From positions 1-64,000 of the forward strand of contig JBOHRN010000010.1 in the NCBI GenBank assembly GCA_050732775.1: 64,000 nucleotides of DNA, in the 5' to 3' direction. This DNA comes from JBOHRN01 sp050732775 (GTDB lineage: Bacteria; Gemmatimonadota; Gemmatimonadetes; Longimicrobiales; Longimicrobiaceae). Each line of letters begins with the position of its first letter. Position 1 is the first letter of the stretch. This document shows positions 16,686 through 25,840 of the stretch, in pieces. The translations under genes and the position numbers were made by a program. The notes beneath the pieces were generated by a model that searched no databases, was not told the DNA's origin, and saw only the letters and a program-made list of their open reading frames with translations.

Positions 16686-17998
16686 CCGTCCTTGCGTAGC
16701 CGGGCCGCGAATGAGCCGTCCGTCCCGCTCCTCTGCGGCAGGAGGGTCAGCAGCCCGCATCCGTCCAGAAGATCGGCTGGAAAACGGCCGGGCGGCTCGA
16801 CCCGGAAGTCCTGGTGCTCGGCCAGAAAGCCGCTGACTTGGGCTTCATTCTCCTCTTCTTCCAGGGAACAGGTTGCGTAGAGGAGGAGCCCCCCCGGCCG
16901 CACCACCTCCGCCGCCCCAGCCAGTAGCTCGCGCTGGAGCCCGGCCAGCTCTCCGCTAGAGTGCTCGCCGAGCCGCCACTTGCCGTCCGGGTGGCGGGCC
17001 AGGGTGCCGGTGCCGGTACACGGCGCGTCCAGCAGCACCGCGTCGACTTGCCGGAAGGGAGGTGTCCGGCCGTCCGCGCAAACCGGGAACACCGCCCTCT
17101 GCAGGGAGAGCCGGGAGACGTTCTCGCGCACTCGCCCCAACCGGCGGAGCGAAAGATCGGCCGCCACTACCCGCCGCCCTTCTCCGGCTAGGCCGGCCGC
17201 CTTGCCCCCCGGCGCCGCGCACAGATCCACCACCCGGGCCCCGGGGGGCACGGAGGCGTAGCGGACCACCAGCGCCGCGCTGGGATCTTGCACCACGGCC
17301 GGGACCGCGGCCAACGCCTCGGCTACCCGCGAGGCGTCGTCCAGCCAGAGGCACCCGGCCGCTTCGATCAGCGGGGGCCGCGAGTCGATCCCCCGTTCGG
17401 CCAAGCGGGCCCGCGCCTCTTCCGGCGAGACCCCCACGGGTCGCAGAAAAACCGCCGGGCGCCGGTTGTTACGGCCGACGATCCCCGCCGCTTCTTCCGC
17501 ACCCCAACGCGCCACCCAACGCTTCACCAACCACTCCGGGTGGGAGCCGTAGTGGACTAGATGGCCGACCGGATCCTGTTCAAAGGGGGGAAAGGCATCG
17601 ATCCCACCCCCCTCCCGCGCCAGCGCTCTGAGCGCCGCGTTCACCAGCCCGGTCGCGTGGCCCACCCCCGCCGCCCGGGCCAGCTCCACCGACTGGGAGA
17701 TGGCCGCGTAAGCCGGCACGCTGCCCATCTCCAGGAGCTGGTACGCGCCCAGCCGCATTACCTCGAGCACGTCGGGCTGCAGCCGCGAAAGTCCGCCGCG
17801 CACCACCCGGCCGAGCAGGAAGTCCAGTCGACCGCGCAGCCGCAAGGTACCGTACACCAGCTCCCGCGTCCAGCCGCGCTCCCGCTCCGGCAAGGGGTCC
17901 ACCCGCCGCGCCAGCGAACGGTCCAGGAGCTCGCCCCGATGGCAGTCCCGCAGAACCTGGAGCGCGGCGCGGCGGCCCGGCGAAGCGGCTGGAAGCAC
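16682..17998 (-). CDS. rsmB: 16S rRNA (cytosine-967-C5)-methyltransferase RsmB
   Basis: Protein of 438 residues. N-terminal NusB-like RNA-binding domain (first about 140 residues), then a SAM-binding domain VDLCAAPGGKAAGLA and the two catalytic-cysteine motifs LLDAPCTGTGTLARHPD and LLYATCSLEEEENE. Sits between thiG (6 nt gap) and the PASTA gene (4-nt overlap); co-location with fmt and def is common in bacteria. Confidence 0.94.
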   Translation of the reverse strand: MLPAASPGRRAALQVLRDCHRGELLDRSLARRVDPLPERERGWTRELVYGTLRLRGRLDFLLGRVVRGGLSRLQPDVLEVMRLGAYQLLEMGSVPAYAAISQSVELARAAGVGHATGLVNAALRALAREGGGIDAFPPFEQDPVGHLVHYGSHPEWLVKRWVARWGAEEAAGIVGRNNRRPAVFLRPVGVSPEEARARLAERGIDSRPPLIEAAGCLWLDDASRVAEALAAVPAVVQDPSAALVVRYASVPPGARVVDLCAAPGGKAAGLAGEGRRVVAADLSLRRLGRVRENVSRLSLQRAVFPVCADGRTPPFRQVDAVLLDAPCTGTGTLARHPDGKWRLGEHSSGELAGLQRELLAGAAEVVRPGGLLLYATCSLEEEENEAQVSGFLAEHQDFRVEPPGRFPADLLDGCGLLTLLPQRSGTDGSFAARLRKDG

Positions 17999-18004
17999 GC
18001 CCTC

Positions 18005-18778
18005 TCAGCCCAGCATGCCGGCTGCCGGGCTGGAGGGAACGGCCAGCTCCCGCTTGGGCATACGCCCGGCCAGGTACGCTAGCCGCCCCGCCTCGGTCGC
18101 GAGTCCGACGGCGCGGGCCATGCGGACCGGGTCGCCGGCCGCGGCTAGAGCGGTGTTGGCGAGGATGCCGTCCACCCCCTGCTCCATGACTAGCGCCGCG
18201 TCCGAAGAGGTACCGAGGCCCGCGTCTACGATCACCGGAACCCCCAGCCGCGACTTGATGGTGCGGACAGTGAACGGATTCATCAGCCCGAGCCCGCTCC
18301 CGATGGGCGAGGCGAGGGGCATGACCGCGGCGCAACCCGCGTCCTCGAGCCGCAGCGCGCTGATCAGATCGTCGCTGGTGTAGGCGAGCACCGTGAAGCC
18401 GTCAGCCACTAGCTCTTTGGCCGCCAGCAGAGTGGCGTCGGTGTCGGGCAGCAGGGTCTCTTCGTCGCCGATCACCTCCAGTTTGATCCAGTCGGTGAAA
18501 CCCGCCGCCCGCGCCAGGCGGGCGTACCGGATGGCGTCGTCGGCCGTGTAGCACCCCGCCGTGTTGGGGAGCAGTAAGTACCTCTCCGGGTCCAGGTGGT
18601 GAAGAATACCTTCTTCTTGGCTCCGATCCAGATCCACCCGGCGGACCGCGACCGTGACCACTTCGGCGCCCGAGGCCTCGATGGCCGCGGTCATCTGCTG
18701 GTTACTCCGGTACTTTCCCGTTCCCACCATGAGCCGGGAGCGGAGGTCGCGTCCGGCGATCTCGAGCGGAGTATCCAC
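18005..18778 (-). CDS. thiG: Thiazole synthase ThiG
   Basis: Protein of 257 residues from GTG 18778, one nt after the thiS stop. TIM-barrel with GTGKYRSNQQM, VAVRRVDL, PNTAGCYTADDA, KLEVIGDEETLLPD, the phosphate-binding MPLASPIGSGLGL and DAGLGTSSDAALVMEQG, all family signatures. It forms the thiazole ring of thiamine from deoxyxylulose-5-P, the ThiS-thiocarboxylate and dehydroglycine. Works with the adjacent thiS and thiE; thiH/thiO, thiF and thiC are not in the window. Confidence 0.96.
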   Translation of the reverse strand: MDTPLEIAGRDLRSRLMVGTGKYRSNQQMTAAIEASGAEVVTVAVRRVDLDRSQEEGILHHLDPERYLLLPNTAGCYTADDAIRYARLARAAGFTDWIKLEVIGDEETLLPDTDATLLAAKELVADGFTVLAYTSDDLISALRLEDAGCAAVMPLASPIGSGLGLMNPFTVRTIKSRLGVPVIVDAGLGTSSDAALVMEQGVDGILANTALAAAGDPVRMARAVGLATEAGRLAYLAGRMPKRELAVPSSPAAGMLG

Positions 18779-18779
18779 T

Positions 18780-18980
18780 TCAGCCCCCTCCCACGAAGTG
18801 GACCAGTTCAAACCGATCCCCCTCCTCCACCGGGGTCCCGGCGTAATCACCCCGCCGCACGATCTCGCCGTTCTTCTCTACCACTACCAGCTCGGGCAAG
18901 AGCTCCAGCCGTTCGAGCAAGGCGCCGACGTCGAGCCCTGCGGGCACCTCCCGATCATCTCCGTTGACGTTTACGTTCAT
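18780..18980 (-). CDS. thiS: Sulfur carrier protein ThiS
   Basis: Protein of 66 residues with a beta-grasp pattern (MNVNVNGDDREVP, LLERLELLPELVVVEKNGEIVRR) and a C-terminal FVGGG; the terminal Gly-Gly carries the thiocarboxylate sulfur for thiazole synthesis. ATG overlaps the thiE stop by 4 nt and the stop lies one nt before thiG. Confidence 0.92.
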   Translation of the reverse strand: MNVNVNGDDREVPAGLDVGALLERLELLPELVVVEKNGEIVRRGDYAGTPVEEGDRFELVHFVGGG

Positions 18981-19609
18981 CTGCTCGCAGCTGTTTCGAT
19001 CTCGTCCAAGTATACCGCCACGGCGACCTCCGGGTCCGCCCGCCGCCACACTCCTCGCAGCACCGCCACCCCGTACGCGCCCGCCCGGGTGACCCGGGCG
19101 GCGCGCCCGGGCGTGATCCCCCCGATGGCGATTACCGGCAGCCGAGAGTTGGAGATGCCGCGGACGGTTGCCACTCCCCTACCCGGGCGTCCGGGGTGCG
19201 AGGGGGTGGCGTATACGGTACCGAAAAGGAGGAAGTCCGCCCCCTCGGCCCCGGCCCTGGACGCTTCCCCTCTTGAGTGGACCGAACGGCCGATAAGGAG
19301 TTTCTTGCCCGTAAAGCCGCGCACGGCGTCGGCGGGTACCCCGTGGCCGCCGAGCTGAACCCCGTCCGCACCCGCGGCCAGGGCCACGTCGAAGCGGTCG
19401 TTGACTAGTAGCAGGGAGCCGGTCGCGCGGGCCCGGCGCGCGGCCACCATTGCCAGTTGGTACAGTTCGCGGCCCTCCATGCCGGGGCCGCGCAGGTGTA
19501 GCGCGACCCGCTCCTTCCCGGCTTCGAGCACGGCCCTCATGCGGCGCGGGAAGTCCGCGGCCCGCAAGGTTTCGCTGTCGGTGACCAGGTGCAGCCGGGG
19601 GAGGGTCAA
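18977..19609 (-). CDS. thiE: Thiamine-phosphate synthase family protein
   Basis: Protein of 210 residues from TTG 19609, whose TTGA overlaps the fmt stop. TIM-barrel with LHLVTDSETL, LLVNDRFDVALAAGADGVQLG, GRSVHSRGEA, FLLFGTVYATPSHPG and IGGITPGRA. It would join thiazole phosphate and HMP-pyrophosphate, or be the related TenI isomerase; the VHLG-type motif appears here as VQLG. The frame can be extended far upstream into fmt, but that extension is a shadow. Confidence 0.88.
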   Translation of the reverse strand: MTLPRLHLVTDSETLRAADFPRRMRAVLEAGKERVALHLRGPGMEGRELYQLAMVAARRARATGSLLLVNDRFDVALAAGADGVQLGGHGVPADAVRGFTGKKLLIGRSVHSRGEASRAGAEGADFLLFGTVYATPSHPGRPGRGVATVRGISNSRLPVIAIGGITPGRAARVTRAGAYGVAVLRGVWRRADPEVAVAVYLDEIETAASR

Positions 19610-20541
19610 GAGAGCCGCTGGCCTGCGGTGATCCCCCTCCCCTTGACCCATTCGGTCGCTTCCATGCGTCGCCTTCCCGCCGGCTGCACCTGGTGAATCC
19701 GTACCGCCGCCCCGTCGCCCGCCGCCACCAGTAGCCCGGCGCGCGGGTCGGCCTCCAGGACCTCGCCCGGAGAGCCGCCCCGCGCCGCTTCCACTACCGG
19801 CCGGAACAGCTTGACCGGGTCGCCGCCATCGACCAGGCTCCAGCCTCCGGGGTCGTCGTCCAGCCCGCGCACCCAACTTGCTACTCCGGCTGCGGGGAGG
19901 TTCCAGTCGAGCCGCGCGTCCTGACGCTCTATTTTGGGCGCGTAAGTAGCCCTGGAGTCCTCTTGCGGCTCTTCGGAGAGGGCGGCCGCCTCCAGGGCGG
20001 CTAGCGTCTCGACCACCGCCTCGGCCCCGATCTCGGAGAGCCGGAGCCGTAGTTCGGCCGCGCATTCGTCGGGCCGCACCGGCTCCTCGACCCGCCAGAG
20101 GACCGGCCCCGCGTCGAGCTCCGCTTCCATACGCATGACCGACACGCCGGTCGTCCGGTACCCCCGGATCACCGCCCACTCCACGGGCGCGGCTCCGCGC
20201 AACTCGGGGAGGAGGGAGGGGTGAAGGTTGAGGGAGCCGTGGGCGGGTAGCTCCAGCACCTCGGGCGGGAGGAGGCGGCCGTAAGCAACCACCACCGACA
20301 CTTCGGGTCCTAGTTCTAGCAGCCGTTCAAGGAACGCGCCCTGCTCTAAAGCTTCCGGTTGGAGCACGGGCATCCCCTCTGCTTCGGCCGCCTCCTTTAC
20401 CCGAGACGAGGCAGTCGCCCTGCCCCGTCCAGCCGGACGGTCGGGGCGGGTGACTACCCCCACCACCTCGTGACCCTCTCCGGCCAGCGCCAGTAGCGTG
20501 GGCACGGCGAAGCCGGGAGTTCCCCAGAAGAGAACCCTCAC
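19606..20541 (-). CDS. fmt: Methionyl-tRNA formyltransferase
   Basis: Protein of 311 residues, GTG start: VLFWGTPGFAVPTL N-terminus, NLHPSLLPELRGAAPVEWAVIRG (the catalytic N/H and formyl-THF loop), TGVSVMRMEAELDAGPVL, and a C-terminal oligonucleotide-binding domain. Formylates initiator tRNA. Four nt downstream of def, the classical def-fmt pair. Confidence 0.96.
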   Translation of the reverse strand: MRVLFWGTPGFAVPTLLALAGEGHEVVGVVTRPDRPAGRGRATASSRVKEAAEAEGMPVLQPEALEQGAFLERLLELGPEVSVVVAYGRLLPPEVLELPAHGSLNLHPSLLPELRGAAPVEWAVIRGYRTTGVSVMRMEAELDAGPVLWRVEEPVRPDECAAELRLRLSEIGAEAVVETLAALEAAALSEEPQEDSRATYAPKIERQDARLDWNLPAAGVASWVRGLDDDPGGWSLVDGGDPVKLFRPVVEAARGGSPGEVLEADPRAGLLVAAGDGAAVRIHQVQPAGRRRMEATEWVKGRGITAGQRLS

Positions 20542-20545
20542 GGCG

Positions 20546-21055
20546 CTAACTCCCCCCGGCTTCCCGCTGTTTTTTCCACTGCTTGAGCAGCATCCTCCGC
20601 TTGAGTGGTGATACCCGGTCCAGAAAAAGGATACCGTCCAGGTGGTCTACCTCGTGCTGGAGGCAGCGCGCCAGAAGGCCCTCCGCCTGGAGCCGGACGG
20701 GTTCGCCCCGGCGGCCGGTCGCCTCGACCGTGACCCGCAGCGGCCGCTGCACCAGAGCCGCGACACCGGGGACGCTGAGGCACCCCTCCTCGGCCCGCTC
20801 CTCTTCGTCGCTCTTCTCCACTACGCGCGGATCGGCGAGGGCCAGGGGCCCGCTCCCCTCCTCGCCCAAGTCGACCACTACCACCCGGCGCGACACCCCC
20901 ACCTGGGGAGCGGCGAGACCCACCCCCTCGGCCCGGTACATGGTCTCGAACATATCGTCAATGAGGGCGCGCACCTCGTCGTCCACCTCTCCCACGGGGG
21001 CGGCCGGCCGGCGCAGGACCTCGGCGCCGAGCAGTTCGATCTCGCGCAGGGCCAC
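20546..21055 (-). CDS. def: Peptide deformylase
   Basis: Protein of 169 residues from GTG 21055, one nt after the yajC stop. Three family motifs in order: GVGLAAPQVG, EEGCLSVPG (metal cysteine) and QHEVDHLDGILF (metal histidines and catalytic Glu). Removes the formyl group from nascent proteins. Overall length is normal. Confidence 0.96.
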   Translation of the reverse strand: MALREIELLGAEVLRRPAAPVGEVDDEVRALIDDMFETMYRAEGVGLAAPQVGVSRRVVVVDLGEEGSGPLALADPRVVEKSDEEERAEEGCLSVPGVAALVQRPLRVTVEATGRRGEPVRLQAEGLLARCLQHEVDHLDGILFLDRVSPLKRRMLLKQWKKQREAGGS

Positions 21056-21056
21056 G

Positions 21057-21383
21057 CTAACCCTTGCCGGTCTCGGTAACGTCGTCGCGCAGGCCAGCCA
21101 CGCGGGCGCGCTCCAACACCACCCGCGATTCCCCCGTCTTGAGGGTGACCTCGTCATCGGTAAGGTGCAGGATCTCGCCCACCAGGCCGCCCGCGCTCAC
21201 TATCCGGTCTCCCTTCTTGAGCCGCTGGAGCATCTCCCGGTGCCGTTTCTGCTCGCGCCGATGCGGCATGATGAAGAGGAAGTAGATGATGGCGATGAAC
21301 GCGATCAGCGGGATGAACTGGACCAGGGCCGACCCCCCGTTCGCCTGCGCGAGAAGGCCAGTACCAACTATGATGGTGTTCAA
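21057..21383 (-). CDS. yajC: Preprotein translocase subunit YajC
   Basis: Protein of 108 residues, TTG start. One membrane helix (about 20-40, LVQFIPLIAFIAIIYFLFI) directly followed by PHRREQKRHREMLQRLKKGDRIVSAGGLVGEI, the family signature. Associates with SecDF-YidC. Follows tgt after 25 nt, the common tgt-yajC order; secD/secF are not next to it. Confidence 0.93.
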   Translation of the reverse strand: MNTIIVGTGLLAQANGGSALVQFIPLIAFIAIIYFLFIMPHRREQKRHREMLQRLKKGDRIVSAGGLVGEILHLTDDEVTLKTGESRVVLERARVAGLRDDVTETGKG

Positions 21384-21408
21384 GGTTCAATCGAGGTTTA
21401 GCTTGTTT

Positions 21409-22650
21409 TCAGGATACGGCCGACACTTCTCCGCTCGCCGCCCGGTACCGCTCCAGCCACGCCCGACTCCACGGCTCGAACTCTCCCGCCACCACCGCCT
21501 CCCGGGCGCGGCGGGCGAGCGCCACCAGGAAGTGGAGGTTGTGAAGCGAGAGGAGCCGCATGGCCAGCCACTCACCCGCCACCACCAGGTGCCGGAGGTA
21601 CGCCCGGGTAAAGCTCCGGCAGGTGTAACACCCGCACTCCGGGTCGAGCGGGCCGGGGTCGCGTTGGTAGCGCGCGCGCTTGAGGTTCACTTGCCCCTCC
21701 GAGGTTACCCAGGCGGTGCCGTTGCGGCCGTTCCGGGTGGGAGCCACGCAGTCGAACATGTCCATCCCCAGGCCGACCGCCTCGATCATGTCCTCGGGGT
21801 AACCGACGCCCATGAGGTAGCGGGGCGTGGCAGATGGAAGCTCCGGTTCCAGGCGCTCGAGCACCGAGCGTGTTACCTCTTTCGGCTCACCCACCGAGAG
21901 ACCGCCCACGGCGATCCCCCGCCACTCCCCGGCTTCCAGAGTGCCGCGCAGAGAGGCCAGCCGCAGCTCCGGGTAACCGCCCCCCTGCACCACCGGGAAG
22001 AGAATCTGCCGGGGGCCAGCCGGCTCCCGCTCCTCGAGACGCCACAAGCTAGCCCGGCACCTCTCCAGCCAGCGCAGCGTGCGCTGGGACGCCTCCCTGG
22101 CCAAGCTCAGGTCTGCCCCGCCGGGCGGGCATTCGTCGAACGCCATGACCACGTCCGCGCCCAGGGCCCGCTGGATCTCCATTACCCGTTCGGGCGTGAA
22201 GAGGTGTCCGGAGCCGTCCAGGTGGCTCCGGAAGGTGACCCCCTCCTCGTCGATGCGACTGCTCGCGGCCAGCGAGAAGACCTGGTAGCCGCCCGAATCG
22301 GTGAGCACCGGCCCGCTCCACCCCTGGAAGCGGTGCACGCCACCCAGCTCCCGTACCACCTCGTGTCCGGGCCGCAGATAAAGGTGGTAGGCGTTGGCCA
22401 AGATGATCTCCGCGCCGAGCTCCGCCACCTCTTCGGGGACCAGCGTCTTGACCGTGGCCTGGGTGCCAACCGGCATGAACGCGGGGGTGTCGACCACGCC
22501 GTGCGGTAGCGTGAGCCGGCCCGCGCGGGCGGCTCCGTCCGTGGCGACGAGGTCGAAGTCGAACAGAACGGGCTCCGGTCGGGGCGGATCACTCAACCCC
22601 GGGAATTTTGTGCGCATACCCTCCAAAATCAAGGACGTTCTGGGGCTCAT
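21409..22650 (-). CDS. tgt: Queuine/preQ1 tRNA-ribosyltransferase
   Basis: Protein of 413 residues from ATG 22650, whose A is shared with the queA stop (TGATG). Family motifs: HGVVDTPAFMPVGTQATVK, ANAYHL, LTDSGGYQVFSLA with the catalytic Asp region, GGLSVGEP, YLMGVGYPEDMIEAV and the zinc site CGCYTC...H. Exchanges guanine-34 for preQ1 in GUN tRNAs. A start at 22617 is also possible. Confidence 0.95.
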   Translation of the reverse strand: MSPRTSLILEGMRTKFPGLSDPPRPEPVLFDFDLVATDGAARAGRLTLPHGVVDTPAFMPVGTQATVKTLVPEEVAELGAEIILANAYHLYLRPGHEVVRELGGVHRFQGWSGPVLTDSGGYQVFSLAASSRIDEEGVTFRSHLDGSGHLFTPERVMEIQRALGADVVMAFDECPPGGADLSLAREASQRTLRWLERCRASLWRLEEREPAGPRQILFPVVQGGGYPELRLASLRGTLEAGEWRGIAVGGLSVGEPKEVTRSVLERLEPELPSATPRYLMGVGYPEDMIEAVGLGMDMFDCVAPTRNGRNGTAWVTSEGQVNLKRARYQRDPGPLDPECGCYTCRSFTRAYLRHLVVAGEWLAMRLLSLHNLHFLVALARRAREAVVAGEFEPWSRAWLERYRAASGEVSAVS

Positions 22651-23693
22651 CAGGTCACCAGCATAGCGTCGCCGTAGGAGTAAAAGCGGTACCCGCCAGC
22701 CACCGCCTCGCGGTAGGCGCGCATGGTGGGTGCGTAGCCGGCGAAGGCGGCCACCAGCATGAGGAGCGTGGAGCGGGGAAGGTGGAAGTTGGTGATGAGC
22801 CGTTGCACGGCCCGGAAACGGTAGGGAGGACGGATGAAGAGGTCGGTCCACCCCTCGCCGGCCCGGATGAATCCGTCGGCGCTCGCCACGGTCTCGAGCG
22901 CGCGGGCCACGGTGGTGCCCACCGCCCAGCATGCGCCGCCCTCTCTGCGCAGCTGGTTCAATCCGGCCGCGGCTTCATCCGGCACCCGGTACCACTCGGC
23001 GGGCATCCGGTGAGCGGCGGGGTCTTCGGACTCCACCGGGCGGAAGGTGGCAGCGCCCACGTGCAGCACCAGCCGGAGCACGCGCACACCGCGCCGCTCC
23101 AGCCGGAGCAACATCTCGGGGGTAAGGTGCAACCCCGCCGTGGGCGCGGCCACCGACCCAGTTTCGCGCGCGTACACGGTCTGGTACCTCTCCCGGTCTC
23201 GTTCGTCCGGCTCGCGCCCAAGGTACGGCGGCAGGGGCACGGTCCCGTACCGTTCCAACGCCTCTTCCTGCTCGAGGTCACTGTGGAGCACGACTCTGCG
23301 ACCTCCGTCCCGCTCCACTCCCACCACCTCCACCGAGAGCGCCTCCGCTACTTCGATCACGGTGCCTTCCGGAACCCGCTTCCCGGGGCGGACCAGCGCC
23401 AGCCACTCCCGCTCTCCCAAACGCCGGAGTAGCAGGACTTCGGCAGCGCCCCCCGTCTTTTTGCGCCCGGAGAGACGGGCCGGGAAGACCCGCGTCTGAT
23501 TGAGCACCAAGGCGTCGCCGGGGGGGATGAGCCCGGCCAAGTCAGAGAAACAGAGGTGATTGAGGGCGCCGGAGAGGCGCTGCAAGTGGAGCAGGCGGCT
23601 CTGGTCTCGCCGGCCGGCCGGGTAGCGGGCGATCCGCTCGGGCGGAAGGCGGTAGTCGTAGTCCGAGGTGCTGAAACCCGCGGCGCGGCTCAC
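22650..23693 (-). CDS. queA: S-adenosylmethionine:tRNA ribosyltransferase-isomerase
   Basis: Protein of 347 residues: DYDYRLPPERIARYPAGRRDQSRLL N-terminus, VLNQTRVFPARL, GSVAAPTAGLHLTPE, LHVGAATFRPVES, and TNFHLPRSTLLMLVAAFAG. Adds epoxycyclopentane from SAM to preQ1-tRNA, the step after Tgt. GTG overlaps the ruvB stop by 4 nt and its stop overlaps the tgt start. Confidence 0.96.
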   Translation of the reverse strand: MSRAAGFSTSDYDYRLPPERIARYPAGRRDQSRLLHLQRLSGALNHLCFSDLAGLIPPGDALVLNQTRVFPARLSGRKKTGGAAEVLLLRRLGEREWLALVRPGKRVPEGTVIEVAEALSVEVVGVERDGGRRVVLHSDLEQEEALERYGTVPLPPYLGREPDERDRERYQTVYARETGSVAAPTAGLHLTPEMLLRLERRGVRVLRLVLHVGAATFRPVESEDPAAHRMPAEWYRVPDEAAAGLNQLRREGGACWAVGTTVARALETVASADGFIRAGEGWTDLFIRPPYRFRAVQRLITNFHLPRSTLLMLVAAFAGYAPTMRAYREAVAGGYRFYSYGDAMLVT

Positions 23694-24730
23694 TCTCCGA
23701 AGAGGGCGCCCTGCTCGCCCGGGGCGGGCGGGGCGTAGCCAAGCCGGCGGTACGCCCCGGCCGTCGCCACCCGGCCTCGCGGAGTTCGCATCAGGAGCCC
23801 GTTCTGGATCAGAAATGGTTCGTACACCTCTTCCAGGGTGCCGGCGTCTTCTCCCAAGGCCACGGCCAGGGTGGTGAGTCCGGCCGGGCCGCCGGAGAAC
23901 TTTTCCACCAGCACCCGGAGGATGCGCACATCCATTTCGTCCAGCCCGAATTCGTCCACGTCCAGGAGCAGCAGGGCCCGGTCGGCGGTGTCGGTGTCGA
24001 TCACCCCGTCGGCGCGAACCTCGGCGTAGTCGCGTACCCGGCGCAGCAGCCGATTGGCCACCCTGGGAGTGCCACGCGCGCGCCGGGCGATCTCACGCGC
24101 GCCAGCGCTGGTGCAGGAGACCCCCAAAATCTCGGCCGAACGGCTCACGATCACGGCCAGGTCGTCCTGGGGGTAAAAACCCAGCCGTTGCACGATGCCG
24201 AAGCGGGCGCGCATGGGAGGGGTAAGGAGTCCAAACCTGGTGGTAGCCCCCACCAAGGTGAACCTCTCCACGGGCATGGAGACCACCTGGGCTTGCGGAC
24301 CGTCCGAGAGCCGTACGTCGATCCTCCAGTCCTCCATCGCCGGGTACAAGAACTCCTCGATAATGGGGCGCAGCCGGTGGACCTCGTCGATGAAGAGGAT
24401 GTCTCCCTCCCGCAGCGAAGTCAGCTCGCGCACCAGGTCTCCCGGCTTCTCCAGCACCGGGCCCGAGGTAATCTTGACGTTGACGCCCATCTCCCGGGCC
24501 ATGAGCATGGCCAGCGTGGTCTTGCCGAGTCCTGGCGGGCCGTGCAAGAGGGTGTGGTCGAGCGGCTCCTTGCGGGCCCGGGCGGCCTGGATGGCGATCT
24601 CGAACGCCTCCTTGACCTTCCCCTGGCCGATGAACTCGGACAGCCGGGTGGGCCGGAGCGATAGCTCCACCGGCTCCTCGCCGGAGAGTGGCTCGGGGGT
24701 GGTGATCTCGGAGCGGGCGGGTTGGGACAC
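23690..24730 (-). CDS. ruvB: Holliday junction branch-migration ATPase RuvB
   Basis: Protein of 346 residues: AAA+ module with Walker A HGPPGLGKTTLA, Walker B LFIDEVHRL, sensor VGATTRFGLLTPPMRARFG and C-terminal winged helix. Works with RuvA and RuvC encoded just upstream. GTG start 3 nt after ruvA. Confidence 0.97.
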   Translation of the reverse strand: MSQPARSEITTPEPLSGEEPVELSLRPTRLSEFIGQGKVKEAFEIAIQAARARKEPLDHTLLHGPPGLGKTTLAMLMAREMGVNVKITSGPVLEKPGDLVRELTSLREGDILFIDEVHRLRPIIEEFLYPAMEDWRIDVRLSDGPQAQVVSMPVERFTLVGATTRFGLLTPPMRARFGIVQRLGFYPQDDLAVIVSRSAEILGVSCTSAGAREIARRARGTPRVANRLLRRVRDYAEVRADGVIDTDTADRALLLLDVDEFGLDEMDVRILRVLVEKFSGGPAGLTTLAVALGEDAGTLEEVYEPFLIQNGLLMRTPRGRVATAGAYRRLGYAPPAPGEQGALFGE

Positions 24731-24733
24731 GTC

Positions 24734-25315
24734 TCAGCGTAACCTGCCGACCGCGGCTTTGACCAGCTCCGTGGAAGCCAGTTCACCTTCTTCCCGGAGC
24801 ACCTCGCGCACCGCCCGCTCGGCGTCGGCAGGCAAAAAGCCGAGCACTTCCAGGGCGCGGACCGCGTCCCCGGCCCCGCGGTCCCGCTCCCCTTCCGCGC
24901 CGGGCGGTAAGTCGTCCAGCTTATCCGCTAGCTCGAGGATCAGCCGTTCTGCCGTCTTTTTGCCCACTCCGTTAACGGTGGTGAGGGCGGCGGCGTCCCG
25001 GTCGCGCACGGCGCGGGCCAGGCGGCCAGGCGAGAGGGAGGAGAGGATGGTGAGCGCCAACCGGGGGCCGACCCCGGAGGCGGTGAGCAGCCGCTCGAAC
25101 AGAGTCCTCTCCACCGGCTCCAAGAAGCCGAATAGGGCCACCGAGTCTTCGCGCACCACCTGCCGGACCAGCAGCTCCACCTCACGGCCGGGCCGGGGGA
25201 GCTGTTCGTACACGCCGAGGGGGACTTGCACCTCGTACCCGACCCCCGCGGAGGTCATTAACTCAACCCGGTCCGGTTCGCTCAGCACCAGCACGCCTTT
25301 GAGCCGGGAGATCAC
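24734..25315 (-). CDS. ruvA: Holliday junction DNA helicase subunit RuvA
   Basis: Protein of 193 residues from GTG 25315 (GTGA overlap with ruvC). OB-fold start ISRLKGVLVLSEPDRVELMTSAGVGYEV, two helix-hairpin-helix motifs (LLTASGVGPRLALTILS and LTTVNGVGKKTAERLILEL), linker and C-terminal domain III. The frame extends upstream over ruvC but that is a shadow. Confidence 0.96.
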   Translation of the reverse strand: MISRLKGVLVLSEPDRVELMTSAGVGYEVQVPLGVYEQLPRPGREVELLVRQVVREDSVALFGFLEPVERTLFERLLTASGVGPRLALTILSSLSPGRLARAVRDRDAAALTTVNGVGKKTAERLILELADKLDDLPPGAEGERDRGAGDAVRALEVLGFLPADAERAVREVLREEGELASTELVKAAVGRLR

Positions 25316-25833
25316 CGCCCCCTCCCAGCTCCCGCCACCAGCCTTAGACGCGCGGCCGGCCCAAGCGACTGGAAGCAGTCGCAGAGCGCCACCGCCACCC
25401 CGTCGGCCGCGTCCTCGGGCCGGGGCGGCTCGCTGAGACCGAGTAGCCGCTGCACCATGAAACCGATCTGCGGCTTGGTGGCCCGGCCCCGCCCCACCAC
25501 CGCGTTCTTGATCTGGGCCGGAGGGTATTCGGACACCGGCAGCCCGCGCAGGGCGGCGGCCAGCAGGACCACCCCGCGGGTGTGCCCCAGGGTCATGGCC
25601 GTGCGCACGTTCTTGCCGTAGAAGAGGTCTTCCACCGCCACCCGGTCGGGGTGGTGGCGCTCTATCACTTCGGCGACGCCCTGGTGGATCTCCCGCAGCC
25701 GGTCGGCCAACGGCGAGCGGGGCGAGGTGCGCACCACGCCGCACTCCACCAAAGAGACGGCGCCGTCTTGCTGATGCCGGACGACACCGTAGCCGGTGAC
25801 CGCGGTGCCAGGGTCCACGCCGAGGACTAGCAA
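25312..25833 (-). CDS. ruvC: Holliday junction resolvase RuvC
   Basis: Protein of 173 residues, TTG start: LVLGVDPGTAVTGYGVV with first catalytic Asp, VAVEDLFYGKN with catalytic Glu, and PEDAADGVAVALCDC with the acidic pair. Seven nt downstream of yebC, the common yebC-ruvC-ruvA-ruvB order. Confidence 0.96.
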   Translation of the reverse strand: MLVLGVDPGTAVTGYGVVRHQQDGAVSLVECGVVRTSPRSPLADRLREIHQGVAEVIERHHPDRVAVEDLFYGKNVRTAMTLGHTRGVVLLAAALRGLPVSEYPPAQIKNAVVGRGRATKPQIGFMVQRLLGLSEPPRPEDAADGVAVALCDCFQSLGPAARLRLVAGAGRGR

Positions 25834-25840
25834 CGCGCGG

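Noticed and set aside
19610..20179. N-terminal extension of the thiE frame
   Set aside because: The extra residues are a Gly/Arg-rich shadow of fmt; ThiE homology begins right after the TTG at 19609.
18981..21060. TPP riboswitch for the thiamine genes
   Set aside because: I looked for the CTGAGA and ACC...TGATCTGG-type cores upstream of thiE and found none; the space is occupied by fmt and def.
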